Shown here: positions 1-8,111 of the stretch, piece by piece | Layout of the letters: each line of letters starts with the position of its first letter | How positions within the stretch are numbered: the first letter of the stretch is position 1 | Origin: Pseudoalteromonas lipolytica | Lineage (GTDB): Bacteria; Pseudomonadota; Gammaproteobacteria; Enterobacterales; Alteromonadaceae | Length of the DNA: 64,000 nt | Direction: 5' to 3' | Assembly (NCBI RefSeq): GCF_001306915.1 | Contig: NZ_LJTC01000001.1 | Span: 263-64,262, forward strand | Translations under genes and position numbers: made by a program | The notes under the pieces: generated by a model | Databases searched by the model: none | Told to the model about the DNA's origin: nothing | The model's input: the letters and a program-made list of their open reading frames with translations, nothing else

Positions 1-9
1 AACCAAATT

Positions 10-128
10 TGCTTGGTGACAATAGCGTTTTGGACCCACCTGACCCCATGCCGAACTCAGTAGTGAAACGAAACAGCGCCGATGATAGTGTAGCAGCTGC
101 TATGTGAAAGTAGGTCATCGCCAGGCTC
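10..128 (+). rRNA. rrf: 5S ribosomal RNA
   Basis: This is a near-complete match to the gammaproteobacterial 5S rRNA. It has the conserved CCGAACTCAGTAGTGAAACG block (positions 52-71) and the closing GTCATCGCCAGGCT. The 5' TGCTTGG pairs with the 3' CCAGGC to form the terminal helix. It is the last gene of an rRNA operon whose 16S and 23S genes would lie upstream of the window. No tRNA follows it. The exact ends are estimated from the terminal helix. Confidence 0.96.
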
Positions 129-140
129 CAAATAAGAGAA

Positions 141-169
141 AGCCCGATTCAAAAGAGTCGGGCTTTTTT
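141..169 (+). terminator. rRNA operon terminator
   Basis: AGCCCGA and TCGGGCT form a stem around a short A-rich loop and are followed by a run of six T. It sits about 12 nt after the 5S gene and is the expected end of the rRNA operon. Confidence 0.9.
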
Positions 170-193
170 GCGTTTTAGCTTTCAGCCAGGTAG

Positions 194-220
194 GTTGGGT
201 AGAGCGGAGCGAAACCCAAC
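194..220. repeat. short palindromic repeat, copy A (inverted)
   Basis: GTTGGGT and ACCCAAC flank a 13-bp centre. The unit is repeated on the other strand at 546-572 and, with a degenerate left arm, at about 712-738. REP-like intergenic repeats of this kind are common in marine Gammaproteobacteria; I infer that class from the palindrome and copy number. Confidence 0.75.
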
Positions 221-310
221 ACAATCCATGTGACCCTCTTCATAACCCATGGTTAAAAATTCTTAAAATCTCTACTGGTCTAACTGGTTGGCGATCTCTA
301 AAATGGCTTA

Positions 311-470
311 TACCAATCCGCAATAATACTTAATCATTTTGAGGGATTAAACCTGTCGCTATCTGCGTTAAAAATTTCTGATTTAGAACAACTAAATAAC
401 GAAATTTTTGCCTTGCTATCAACGAGGTTTTCTTGCCTCAAAATAGATCACTTAATTAAGCGAATTGGTA
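311..470. mobile_element. 160-bp MITE-like palindromic element, copy 1
   Basis: It begins TACCAATCCGC and ends GCGAATTGGTA, which are inverted repeats of each other. The inverted similarity continues inward to a CATTTTGAGG / CCTCAAAATAG pair and then to AAAAATTTC / GAAATTTTT around an apex near 386-391, the exact centre. The element can therefore fold as one long imperfect hairpin. A second copy of identical length lies at 46921-47080 with 7 mismatches (about 96% identity). The outermost TA at each end could be a duplicated TA target as in IS630/Tc1-type transposition, which is an inference. It carries no gene. Confidence 0.8.
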
Positions 471-549
471 TTACTTCACCTTGCGCTAATTCGTCTGTTA
501 TTAATGAGCTTTACCTCTTCATTGTGCATGACGAATTACCACGCTGTTG

Positions 550-596
550 GGTTTCGCTTCGCTCTACCCAACCTACGCCAGACCTTCAAGCTTTAC
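550..596 (+). repeat. 47-bp direct repeat, copy 1
   Basis: These 47 bp are identical to 716-762. They include the right part of the GTTGGGT...ACCCAAC palindrome followed by a shared 3' tail, so the repeated unit is longer than the palindrome alone. Confidence 0.85.
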
Positions 597-675
597 CTTG
601 CTAATAGAAAACTCTGAAGTGCCTCTGGCAGGGCTTTATTGTTTAAGGAGGCTCTGACCTAAACACCCACACCGC

Positions 676-707
676 GGCTGATAGCTGACGGCTGAAAGCT
701 GATAGCT
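676..707. repeat. AGCTGA-type short tandem repeat
   Basis: Degenerate repeats of (A/G)GCTGA, with GCTGATAGCT occurring twice. A related AGCTTTCAGCC word lies at 178-188. It lies between the two copies of the 47-bp repeat. Its function is unknown. Confidence 0.5.
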
Positions 708-715
708 CTGTGTTT

Positions 716-762
716 GGTTTCGCTTCGCTCTACCCAACCTACGCCAGACCTTCAAGCTTTAC
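716..762 (+). repeat. 47-bp direct repeat, copy 2
   Basis: Identical over 47 bp to 550-596. The left arm of the palindrome is degenerate here (GTTTGGT instead of GTTGGGT). Confidence 0.85.
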
Positions 763-801
763 TTTTTCAACTTTCCCCTCGCTAACTCTCGTTTATAACA
801 C

Positions 802-1560
802 TCATTCCCCTTGTTTTTGCTCAGCTTTGGCTAGTTGAATGTACTTTGTTTCGACTAGTTGTGAGAGGGGAACAAGTTCGAAGCCTTGCTGTTGTAGTTC
901 TGGGAGGGCTTGTTGTAGAAAAGCAACGGTCTCTGGGTAGGGGTGGGCAATGGCGATTGCGTAGTTGAAGTGTTGAGCTTTGGTTTTTAGCTCTTCTAGT
1001 TGGTGTTGTAGCTGACTTTGGGTGACATTGTTATCAAGAAATACATGGCGAGATACATTTGCGACACCATACAGGTTAGCAACATTTTGTGCTTCACTTT
1101 GACTCGTTGTACGGCTGTCTAAGAAATACAAACCACGTTTCTTTAATACTTCCATCGTCCATTTCATTGGCTCGGTAAGCTGTGTTAGCTCAGATCCCAT
1201 GTGGTTATTGACCCCTTTTACTTGTGGTAAAGAGGCTAATGCATGGCCAAGGGTTGTTTGTAACTCTGACTTACTCATAGTATCGGTGAGCGCACCAGGA
1301 CCAAGTGCTTTAGTTTTATCAAGCGCTTGCATTGGTACATGTAAAAGTAACTCTTTGTGGGTTTTACTGGCGCGCTCTGCAAATATTTGTGAATAGGGGG
1401 TATGGGGCAAGATCGAGAAGGTCACTTGCCCTGGTAAGTTTAATATTTCAAGATCGCGCTGATGGTTGCCTATATCATCAATTACTATGGCTATTTGCTT
1501 TGCTTGGCAGAATAGCGGTAGGCAACATACGGCGAGTAATAAGCCTTTTTTTAAGTTCAC
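802..1560 (-). CDS. yibQ: divergent polysaccharide deacetylase family protein (YibQ)
   Basis: A 252-residue protein with a probable signal peptide (residues 1-20, ending CQA) followed by the strand IAIVIDDIGNH that opens the divergent polysaccharide deacetylase (DUF610/YibQ) fold. Further family motifs are LLHVPMQA near residue 75 and GVNNHMGS near 115. It is the third gene of the minus-strand gpmI-envC-ctp-yibQ run, next to the EnvC murein hydrolase activator, which suggests an envelope role. The start is GTG with no clear ribosome binding site. The enzymatic substrate is not known for this family. Confidence 0.88.
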   Translation of the reverse strand: MNLKKGLLLAVCCLPLFCQAKQIAIVIDDIGNHQRDLEILNLPGQVTFSILPHTPYSQIFAERASKTHKELLLHVPMQALDKTKALGPGALTDTMSKSELQTTLGHALASLPQVKGVNNHMGSELTQLTEPMKWTMEVLKKRGLYFLDSRTTSQSEAQNVANLYGVANVSRHVFLDNNVTQSQLQHQLEELKTKAQHFNYAIAIAHPYPETVAFLQQALPELQQQGFELVPLSQLVETKYIQLAKAEQKQGE

Positions 1561-1595
1561 TTTTTGTAATTATTATATCCGTTGTGAGCATTTAC

Positions 1596-2864
1596 TTACT
1601 GCATAATAACGAGCTGCTTTGCTGTAAGTTGCTTTTTGTCTTGTCTATCTAGAAGTGAGCTAAAAAGCGCCAATTCTTGGATATTTTTTATTATAACGCC
1701 TTGGTCAATTTCTGAAAGCATTGTTTGATTAATACTCACATCTGGAGTGATCCCCTTCCCATCGATAGATTGACCCAAAGGTGTGTAATAACGTGCTGTA
1801 GTCAGTTTTAATGCGGTATTACCGTTACCTAGAGGTATCAATGATTGCACTGAGCCTTTACCAAATGAAGTTTCGCCAATTAGCACCGCTCGTTGATTGT
1901 CTCTCAGTGCTGCTGCGAGTATTTCAGCTGCAGAGGCTGAGTTTTCGTTAATTAGCACGGCAATAGGAGCGCCACTGAGTATGTCGCCTTTATGGGCTTT
2001 AAACTTCTGATTAGCTTCATTAAAGCGACCTTTGGTGGATACGATGGTGCCGTTATCTAAAAACAGATCTGCAACTTCAATCGCCCCTTGTAATGTACCG
2101 CCAGGGTTATCGCGTAAATCAATAATTAAACCTGAAAGAGGGAAGCTATTGGTGACCTGCATTTTTGCAAGTTCTCGAGCAACATCGTGCAATGTGTGAT
2201 TGTTAAATGCGTTGATACTGATAAGCGCAACGCCTGTATCTGCTAAATGGCCATGAACGCTTTGTAAGTTGATTTGTTGGCGCTTTATCGAGAAATTTAG
2301 CTCAGTATCTTTCTCTCTTTTTACAGCGACATCGACAGCGCTTTGACCGCTTTGGCGAATTAATTTAGCCACTTCTTCGATACTTTTGTCTAAAATAGAT
2401 TGTTGATTAATCGCAATAACTTCATCATTTACCTGAAGACCCGCAAGCGCTGCCGGTGAGTTATTAATAGTGTTAACAATATACACTCGACCCTCTTCAA
2501 TTTTTACTTCTATACCGAGTCCTGTGTATCTACCATTAGTGCTACTGAAGATAGCATCGAGCTCAGTTTCGTCGAGATATTTTGAATATGGATCAAGGCG
2601 CTCGAATAACGCTTCGACTTGTAAGTTATCAGGTTGAGTTACAAATGCGTTTTGTAGCTTCAGATCATCAACATAATACGTATGAATATTAAATAGGATT
2701 TCGTTTAGTTGCTGATGCTGTAGTGATTGTAACGAGGGTTTTGCAACAGCCTGAAACGATTGCAATATCAGGCATAGCAAGCTGACAAGTAATAGAAAAG
2801 ACAGCTGAGTAAAAAACTTAGCTGGGGAAAAATGAGCATTGTAAGAGTAAGTTGTGTTTAGCAT
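1596..2864 (-). CDS. S41 family carboxyl-terminal processing peptidase
   Basis: A periplasmic serine protease of the CtpA type, 422 residues. It has an N-terminal hydrophobic segment (about 18-40), a PDZ domain (about 105-180, GLGIEV and GLQVNDEVIAIN) and an S41 catalytic domain. The catalytic serine is in NENSASAAE and the lysine in TSFGKGSVQ, the usual Ser-Lys dyad. Enzymes of this family trim C-terminal tails of envelope proteins and, in several bacteria, work with murein hydrolase regulators. That fits its position between envC and yibQ. AGGAG sits 5-6 nt before the ATG. The 35-nt gap to envC suggests one operon. Confidence 0.92.
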   Translation of the reverse strand: MLNTTYSYNAHFSPAKFFTQLSFLLLVSLLCLILQSFQAVAKPSLQSLQHQQLNEILFNIHTYYVDDLKLQNAFVTQPDNLQVEALFERLDPYSKYLDETELDAIFSSTNGRYTGLGIEVKIEEGRVYIVNTINNSPAALAGLQVNDEVIAINQQSILDKSIEEVAKLIRQSGQSAVDVAVKREKDTELNFSIKRQQINLQSVHGHLADTGVALISINAFNNHTLHDVARELAKMQVTNSFPLSGLIIDLRDNPGGTLQGAIEVADLFLDNGTIVSTKGRFNEANQKFKAHKGDILSGAPIAVLINENSASAAEILAAALRDNQRAVLIGETSFGKGSVQSLIPLGNGNTALKLTTARYYTPLGQSIDGKGITPDVSINQTMLSEIDQGVIIKNIQELALFSSLLDRQDKKQLTAKQLVIMQ

Positions 2865-2899
2865 CAGCTGCTCCTCATAGAGTGCAGCTATTTAATCAA

Positions 2900-4039
2900 T
2901 TAAATGCGTCTGCACCATTTTACAGGATTTACTGCGCGTCCTTTGTGGCGTATTTCAAAGTATAGACCAGGATCTGGTTGTCCGCCGCTTTGACCGACTA
3001 AAGCAATCGTTTCGCCTTCTCTAACAAGGTCGCCAACATCGCGAAGAAGGGTTTGAGCGTGACCATATAAGCTCATAAAGCCATCGCCATGATCAATAGC
3101 GATAACCCAGCCAAAGCCATTTAGCCAGTCAGCGTAAACCACTTGGCCGTTCTGTACGCTTTTAACATTACTGCCTTCTTTGGCGCTGATTAGTACGCCT
3201 TTCCAATCTATGTTGCCGTGCTTGCGTTGTCCAAAGCGGTGGCGTAATGCTCCTTTGGTTGGCCAGTCGAGTTTGCCCTTACTACTTTGTAAGCCTAGTA
3301 ATTCAACTTTTTCGTTTCGCTCTTGTTCAAGCTCTTCAATGGCGGTGATCAGGGTTTGCTCATTTTCTTTTAAGTAATCAATTGAGCTCTTCGTTTCTTT
3401 TAACGCTGACTGGAGTTTATTGAGGTTAGTTTTACGCTCTTGCTGTGCATTGACTAGAGCTTGCTGGCGTCTTTTTTGCTCATCATATAAGGCAACTAGA
3501 CGTTGTTTGGTTTTTTCAAGCTCAGCTTGGTTGTCTGCAATTTCTTGCTGCAGTGCTTTGAGTTCTTCAATTTGCTCAATACGTGCTTTATTTAAGTAAT
3601 TATAATAACTTAGTGTACGCTCAATTTTGGCTGTGTCTTGTTGGTTAAGCAACATCTTTGAGTAGTCATGACTACCCGCCATATAGGCGCTTTTTAGTTG
3701 TGCAGCTAATAAGGTTTGGCGTTGTGCTTGCTGGGCTTTAAGTTGCTCAGCTTTAGCTTGTTGTTCGCGTTGTTGTTGCTCATTTTCTTTAACAGATTGG
3801 GCGGCAAGGTTTAATGCTTTGGCATTTTTGGCGATGTCGAGCTCATGGGCGCGCAGATCTTTACGCATTTGGGCAATGGACTTGCGTTGACCTTTAAGCT
3901 CAGCCTCTGTTTTTTGTAAAGCTGATTGAATGTCTGATAAGTCTTTTTTGGTTTGATCTTCATTAGCAACAACCGTAGTTGCTACTAATGAAGTCAGTAT
4001 TAAACCAGTTTTAAGGAAGTGGTTAATACATTTACTCAT
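2900..4039 (-). CDS. envC: murein hydrolase activator EnvC
   Basis: A 379-residue periplasmic protein: signal peptide (residues 1-25, TTVVA|NE), a long coiled coil rich in Q, K and E (about 30-250), and a C-terminal LytM/M23-type domain (about 255-379, including HRFGQR, SLYGHAQTL and YFEIRHKGRAVNPVKW). EnvC recruits and activates the amidases AmiA and AmiB at the septum through FtsEX. Its LytM domain is typically catalytically degenerate; that is family knowledge and was not proved residue by residue here. It starts 3 nt after the gpmI stop, so the two are probably co-transcribed, as in E. coli. Confidence 0.95.
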   Translation of the reverse strand: MSKCINHFLKTGLILTSLVATTVVANEDQTKKDLSDIQSALQKTEAELKGQRKSIAQMRKDLRAHELDIAKNAKALNLAAQSVKENEQQQREQQAKAEQLKAQQAQRQTLLAAQLKSAYMAGSHDYSKMLLNQQDTAKIERTLSYYNYLNKARIEQIEELKALQQEIADNQAELEKTKQRLVALYDEQKRRQQALVNAQQERKTNLNKLQSALKETKSSIDYLKENEQTLITAIEELEQERNEKVELLGLQSSKGKLDWPTKGALRHRFGQRKHGNIDWKGVLISAKEGSNVKSVQNGQVVYADWLNGFGWVIAIDHGDGFMSLYGHAQTLLRDVGDLVREGETIALVGQSGGQPDPGLYFEIRHKGRAVNPVKWCRRI

Positions 4040-4042
4040 AGC

Positions 4043-5587
4043 TTACTTCAGTGTCATGATTGGTTTACCAGTCATTTCACTTGGCTGCTCTAAGCCGAGT
4101 AGGTGAAGCATAGTTGGAGCCACGTCACTCAATGTTTTACCATCATGTGGTGTTGCATCACGGCCAACATAGATAAATGGCACTGGCTCACTGGTGTGTG
4201 CGGTATGTGCTTGGCCCGTTGCTGGGTTAGCCATTTGTTCAGCATTACCATGATCGGCAGTAATAAGCGCTTCACCACCATGTTCTTCAAGTGCTGCAAC
4301 TACACGACCAATACAATGATCAACTGCTTCACATGCTTTCACAGCAGCCTCAAATACACCTGAGTGGCCTACCATGTCTCCGTTAGGGTAGTTACAGATG
4401 ATGGCATCGTATTTGCCGCTAGCGATTGCTTCAACAAGTTTATCGGTCAGCATTTCAGAGTTCATTTCTGGTTGCAGATCGTAGGTTGCCACTTGTGGTG
4501 ATGGAATTAGTTCGCGAGTCTCACCAACAAATTCATCTTCACGACCACCACTAAAGAAAAAAGTCACGTGTGCGTATTTTTCTGTTTCAGAAATACGTAG
4601 TTGAGTTTTACCTTGTTTCTCTAACCATTCGCCTAATACATTTGTTAAAGGCTCTGGAGCAAACGCAATCGGCGCTTTAATGTCTGCTGCGTACTCTGTC
4701 ATCATTACAAATGCACTTAACTTAGGTGATTTTTTCTTATCAAAACCACTGAAGTCAGCATCAACAAAGGCACGAGTCATTTCACGTGCTCGGTCTGCTC
4801 TGAAGTTAGCAAAGATAACAGTGTCGCCGTCATTGATCTCTGCAGCTGCTTGGCCTTCAGGTACAACCGTTGTTGCAGCCACGAACTCGTCGTTCTCGTC
4901 ACGTGCATAAGCGGCTTCTAGTGCGGTTACACCGTCAGTGTAGCTGTATTCAGCAATGCCACTCACCATAACATCATAAGCAAGCTCGACACGATTCCAA
5001 CGGTTATCACGGTCCATTGCATAATAACGACCAACAAGCGTGGCTAAACGGCCACAGCCAAGTTCAGCAAATACAGCTTCGATACGCTCAATTGAGGCTT
5101 TTGCACTGCGTGGTGGCGTGTCTCGACCGTCTAAGAAACCATGGAAGTAAACTTCTTTTGCCCCGCGCTTAGCAGCTAGTTCGATTGTTGCCACAATGTG
5201 GTCTTCGTGACTATGAACGCCACCTGGGCTTAAAAGGCCCATGATATGCACGGCTTTGCCTGCATTTACAGCTTTATCGATATTATCAACAAGTGCAGGG
5301 TTACTATCGAACTCACCATCTTCAATGGCTTTAGTGATACGCGTGAAATCTTGGTAAACGATTCGGCCAGCACCTAAATTTACGTGACCTACTTCAGAGT
5401 TACCCATTTGTCCTGCAGGTAAACCAACATCAAGTCCCGAACCTGAAATTAATGTATGTGGGCGGGTTGCCCAAAGGTTGTCGAGTACTGGGGTATTAGC
5501 AGCAAGTATGGCGTTACTTTCTGTGTCTTCACGGTATCCCCAACCGTCTAAGATCATTAATACCAATGGTTTTTTATGCTCTGTCAT
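4043..5587 (-). CDS. gpmI: 2,3-bisphosphoglycerate-independent phosphoglycerate mutase
   Basis: A manganese-dependent glycolytic enzyme interconverting 3- and 2-phosphoglycerate, 514 residues from the chosen start. The catalytic serine lies in [10 protein letters not shown] near residue 65. Other iPGM signatures are [22 protein letters not shown] and the C-terminal [13 protein letters not shown] and [11 protein letters not shown] metal-site motifs. An upstream in-frame start at 5626 would add 13 residues. I prefer the ATG at 5587 because AGGAGC lies just before it and [17 protein letters not shown] is the usual N-terminus. It is the first gene of the minus-strand operon with envC. Confidence 0.97.
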   Translation of the reverse strand: MTEHKKPLVLMILDGWGYREDTESNAILAANTPVLDNLWATRPHTLISGSGLDVGLPAGQMGNSEVGHVNLGAGRIVYQDFTRITKAIEDGEFDSNPALVDNIDKAVNAGKAVHIMGLLSPGGVHSHEDHIVATIELAAKRGAKEVYFHGFLDGRDTPPRSAKASIERIEAVFAELGCGRLATLVGRYYAMDRDNRWNRVELAYDVMVSGIAEYSYTDGVTALEAAYARDENDEFVAATTVVPEGQAAAEINDGDTVIFANFRADRAREMTRAFVDADFSGFDKKKSPKLSAFVMMTEYAADIKAPIAFAPEPLTNVLGEWLEKQGKTQLRISETEKYAHVTFFFSGGREDEFVGETRELIPSPQVATYDLQPEMNSEMLTDKLVEAIASGKYDAIICNYPNGDMVGHSGVFEAAVKACEAVDHCIGRVVAALEEHGGEALITADHGNAEQMANPATGQAHTAHTSEPVPFIYVGRDATPHDGKTLSDVAPTMLHLLGLEQPSEMTGKPIMTLK

Positions 5588-5779
5588 TATAGCTCCTGAT
5601 GATTGGCACTTATATATCACTAGCATACCGTGTTTTATGGTTTTGATCAGCTATCAATATGTCATATTAAAATATTTCACGCCCTAGCATTTTCAATTCA
5701 AGCACGTATACTTGCGTGGCAAATTTTAATTAACCCATGGCTATGCGCTGTGGTACCTAAATTTCTTAGTGGAAAACGC

Positions 5780-6211
5780 ATGGATCAATATATTGAATTT
5801 ATCTCGAATCATCCGGTTTTGAGCATTATCTGGTTGGCATTAGTTGCAATGCTGATCAGCAGTTGGTTTAAAAGTAAATTTTCGGCTATCCGTCAAATCA
5901 ACCCACAGCAACTTACCTTGCTAATTAACCGTGATGATGGCCAAGTGATTGATATACGTTCACAAAAAGAGTTTAACTCTGGCCGTATTGCAGGCGCAAC
6001 TCACTTAAATCCGGAAAAAGCAAAGCAATCTGATTTTTCAAGCCTTGAAAAGTTTAAGACGAAACCCATTATACTAGTATGTACCACGGGCATGACAGCC
6101 TCAGGTATCGCAACTGCAATGCATAAAGCAGGTTTTGAGCGTGTTTATGTATTAGCGGGCGGTATGGGTGCTTGGCAATCAGCTAGCTTACCAACAACGA
6201 CCGGTCGTTAA
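5780..6211 (+). CDS. yibN: rhodanese-like domain protein (YibN)
   Basis: A 143-residue membrane-anchored rhodanese. One N-terminal hydrophobic segment (about 10-30) is followed by a single rhodanese domain (about 45-140) with the active-site cysteine in LVCTTGMTASG and the VLAGGMGAW motif. The frame stays open upstream to about 5630, but MDQYIEFI at 5780 is the conserved start of YibN proteins, with a weak GGA-type ribosome binding site. It opens the yibN-grxC-secB-gpsA cluster, divergent from gpmI, exactly as in E. coli. The sulfur acceptor is unknown. Confidence 0.88.
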   Translation: MDQYIEFISNHPVLSIIWLALVAMLISSWFKSKFSAIRQINPQQLTLLINRDDGQVIDIRSQKEFNSGRIAGATHLNPEKAKQSDFSSLEKFKTKPIILVCTTGMTASGIATAMHKAGFERVYVLAGGMGAWQSASLPTTTGR

Positions 6212-6241
6212 TAAGGCTCACTGCCCGATAGAGGAATTATT

Positions 6242-6499
6242 ATGAGTAATGTTGTTCTTTACACAAAAGCATACTGCCCATTCTGCCAACGTGCTTTGGC
6301 GTTATTAGACAGTAAAGGTGTAGACTACACGAATATCGATATTGGTGTTCACCCTGAGCGTCGTGATGAAATGATCGACAAAGCAAATGGTGGTTACACA
6401 GTTCCGCAAATTTTCATTAATGATGAACATATCGGCGGTTGTGACGACATGATGGCAATTGAAGCGCAAGGCCTTTTAGACGCAAAGCTTAACGCTTAA
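6242..6499 (+). CDS. grxC: glutaredoxin 3
   Basis: An 85-residue monomer with the dithiol active site CPFC at residues 12-15 ([10 protein letters not shown]), the TVPQIF cis-proline loop and the GGCDD glutathione-binding segment. It reduces disulfides with glutathione in the cytoplasm. GAGGAATTATT precedes the ATG. It lies 30 nt after yibN and 41 nt before secB. Confidence 0.96.
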   Translation: MSNVVLYTKAYCPFCQRALALLDSKGVDYTNIDIGVHPERRDEMIDKANGGYTVPQIFINDEHIGGCDDMMAIEAQGLLDAKLNA

Positions 6500-6540
6500 T
6501 AAATTTTAAATATAAAAACGAATACAAGTTAGGAATTACA

Positions 6541-7026
6541 ATGAACGAAGAAAATCAAAACGCAGCAGCAGAACAAGCCGGCGCTCAATTCTCAATCCAA
6601 CGCATCTACACAAAAGATGTTTCATTTGAGACGCCTAACTCACCTGCTATTTTCCAAAAAGAGTGGACTCCTGAAGTTAAGCTTGACTTAGATACTCGTT
6701 CTAACAAATTAGAAGAAGGTGTGTTTGAAGTTGTTCTTGCTTTAACAGTAACGGCTTCAATCGGTGAAGAAACTGCATTCCTATGTGAAATCCAACAAGC
6801 GGGTATTTTCACAATTGGTGAAGTTGAAGAAGTTCAACTTGCACACATGTTAGGTGCTTTCTGCCCGAACGTACTTTTCCCTTACGCACGTGAAGCAGTA
6901 TCAAACCTAGTTAACCGTGGTACTTTCCCACAATTAAACTTAGCGCCAGTTAACTTCGATGCACTATTTGCTCAATACATGCAACAACGTGCAGCTCAAG
7001 ATCAACAGGCAACTGCAGACGCATAA
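6541..7026 (+). CDS. secB: protein-export chaperone SecB
   Basis: A 161-residue cytoplasmic tetrameric chaperone that keeps preproteins unfolded and passes them to SecA. Characteristic stretches are [16 protein letters not shown] near residues 20-35, the [10 protein letters not shown] motif near 115, and the [11 protein letters not shown] segment near the end. The N-terminus is rich in N, E, Q and A. GGAATTACA precedes the ATG. It is followed after 3 nt by gpsA, as in many Gammaproteobacteria. Confidence 0.97.
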   Translation: MNEENQNAAAEQAGAQFSIQRIYTKDVSFETPNSPAIFQKEWTPEVKLDLDTRSNKLEEGVFEVVLALTVTASIGEETAFLCEIQQAGIFTIGEVEEVQLAHMLGAFCPNVLFPYAREAVSNLVNRGTFPQLNLAPVNFDALFAQYMQQRAAQDQQATADA

Positions 7027-7029
7027 GCT

Positions 7030-8037
7030 ATGAGTACAGCACAATCAGCTGTTACAGTATTAGGGGCGGGGTCTTATGGCACCGCCCTTGCTATTTGCTT
7101 TGCCAGAAATGGCCACCCAGTTACTTTGTGGGGCCGCAATAGCGATGACGTTGCTACGCTTGCAGCTGAGCGAAAGAATCAACGTTATGTTCCAGATGTT
7201 AGCTTTCCTGACACCCTCCAACTAGAAGCTGATTTAGAAACGGCAGTTAAAGCAAGCAAGATCATTTTGGTTGTTGTGCCGAGTCATGCTTTTGCTGGCA
7301 CGCTGCAAAAAATCAAACCTTGGTTGTTAGAAGGTGCTGAGGTTGCATGGGCTACCAAAGGTTTAGAGCCAAATACAGGGCGTTTATTGCAAGAAGTAGC
7401 GGTACAAGAGCTAGGAGATGATGTTCCTCTGGCTGTGCTTTCAGGACCTACGTTTGCCAAAGAAATGGCAATGGGTTTACCAACCGCTATTTCGGTATCG
7501 TCTACCTCTAAAGACTTTGCTAAGCAATTAGCTGACCTTTTACATTGTGGCCGCTCATTTAGGGTGTATAACAATGATGACTTTATTGGAATACAGCTTG
7601 GTGGTGCAGTTAAAAATGTCATTGCGATTGGCGCAGGTATGTCTGACGGTTTTGGCTTCGGTGCCAACGCACGTACTGCTTTAATCACTCGCGGTTTAGC
7701 TGAGCTATGCCGTTTAGGTTGTGCATTAGGTGCCCGTTCAGATACCTTTATGGGTATGGCCGGCCTTGGTGACTTGATCTTAACCTGTACAGATAACCAA
7801 TCTCGTAACCGTCGCTTTGGCCTTGCTCTTGGCAAGGGTGAAGGCGTAGAAGCTGCGATTGAATCTATTGGTCAGGTTGTTGAAGGCTATAGAAATACCA
7901 AAGAAGTGTATTTACTTGCTGAGCGCACTGGTATCGAAATGCCAATAACGGAGCAAATTTACCAAGTGCTTTATGAAAATAAAGATGTAAAAGAAGCTGC
8001 GATGGCACTACTTGGTCGTGAGCAAAAATCTGAATAA
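7030..8037 (+). CDS. gpsA: glycerol-3-phosphate dehydrogenase [NAD(P)+]
   Basis: This enzyme makes sn-glycerol 3-phosphate from dihydroxyacetone phosphate for phospholipid synthesis; 335 residues. The N-terminal Rossmann motif is [10 protein letters not shown] (residues 12-21). LSGPTFAKE and [13 protein letters not shown] carry the active-site lysines, and SRNRRFG is near the substrate pocket. It starts 3 nt after secB and ends before a strong bidirectional terminator. cysE, next in E. coli, is absent here. Confidence 0.97.
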   Translation: MSTAQSAVTVLGAGSYGTALAICFARNGHPVTLWGRNSDDVATLAAERKNQRYVPDVSFPDTLQLEADLETAVKASKIILVVVPSHAFAGTLQKIKPWLLEGAEVAWATKGLEPNTGRLLQEVAVQELGDDVPLAVLSGPTFAKEMAMGLPTAISVSSTSKDFAKQLADLLHCGRSFRVYNNDDFIGIQLGGAVKNVIAIGAGMSDGFGFGANARTALITRGLAELCRLGCALGARSDTFMGMAGLGDLILTCTDNQSRNRRFGLALGKGEGVEAAIESIGQVVEGYRNTKEVYLLAERTGIEMPITEQIYQVLYENKDVKEAAMALLGREQKSE

Positions 8038-8060
8038 TTTAGATTGTGCACTTTTAAATA

Positions 8061-8090
8061 AAAAACGCGATTTATTAATCGCGTTTTTTA
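8061..8090. terminator. bidirectional terminator between gpsA and the GGDEF/EAL gene
   Basis: AAAAACGCGATT and AATCGCGTTTTT form a near-perfect stem with a 4-nt loop and T-runs on both strands. It serves the convergent gpsA (+) and the GGDEF/EAL gene (-). Confidence 0.9.
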
Positions 8091-8111
8091 TTTAAAGTAT
8101 ATTTCTAATCA

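Larger units (their letters stand above)
170..801. other. gene-free region with repeats between 5S rRNA and yibQ
   Basis: No convincing protein gene lies here. The stretch is built of repeats: a short palindrome (194-220), the 160-bp MITE-like element (311-470), a 47-bp direct repeat (550-596 and 716-762), and an AGCTGA-rich short repeat at 676-707 that reads GCTGATAGCTGACGGCTGAA and onward. Open frames crossing it overlap the repeats and have no ribosome binding site. It looks like an accumulation zone for small repeats behind the rRNA operon. Confidence 0.7.

Noticed and set aside
413..604. A 63-codon frame after the rRNA operon
   Set aside because: It spans the end of the MITE and one copy of the 47-bp repeat; no ribosome binding site or domain.
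7284..7835. A 183-residue minus-strand frame inside gpsA
   Set aside because: Shadow of gpsA; proline/arginine/serine-rich with no recognisable domain.
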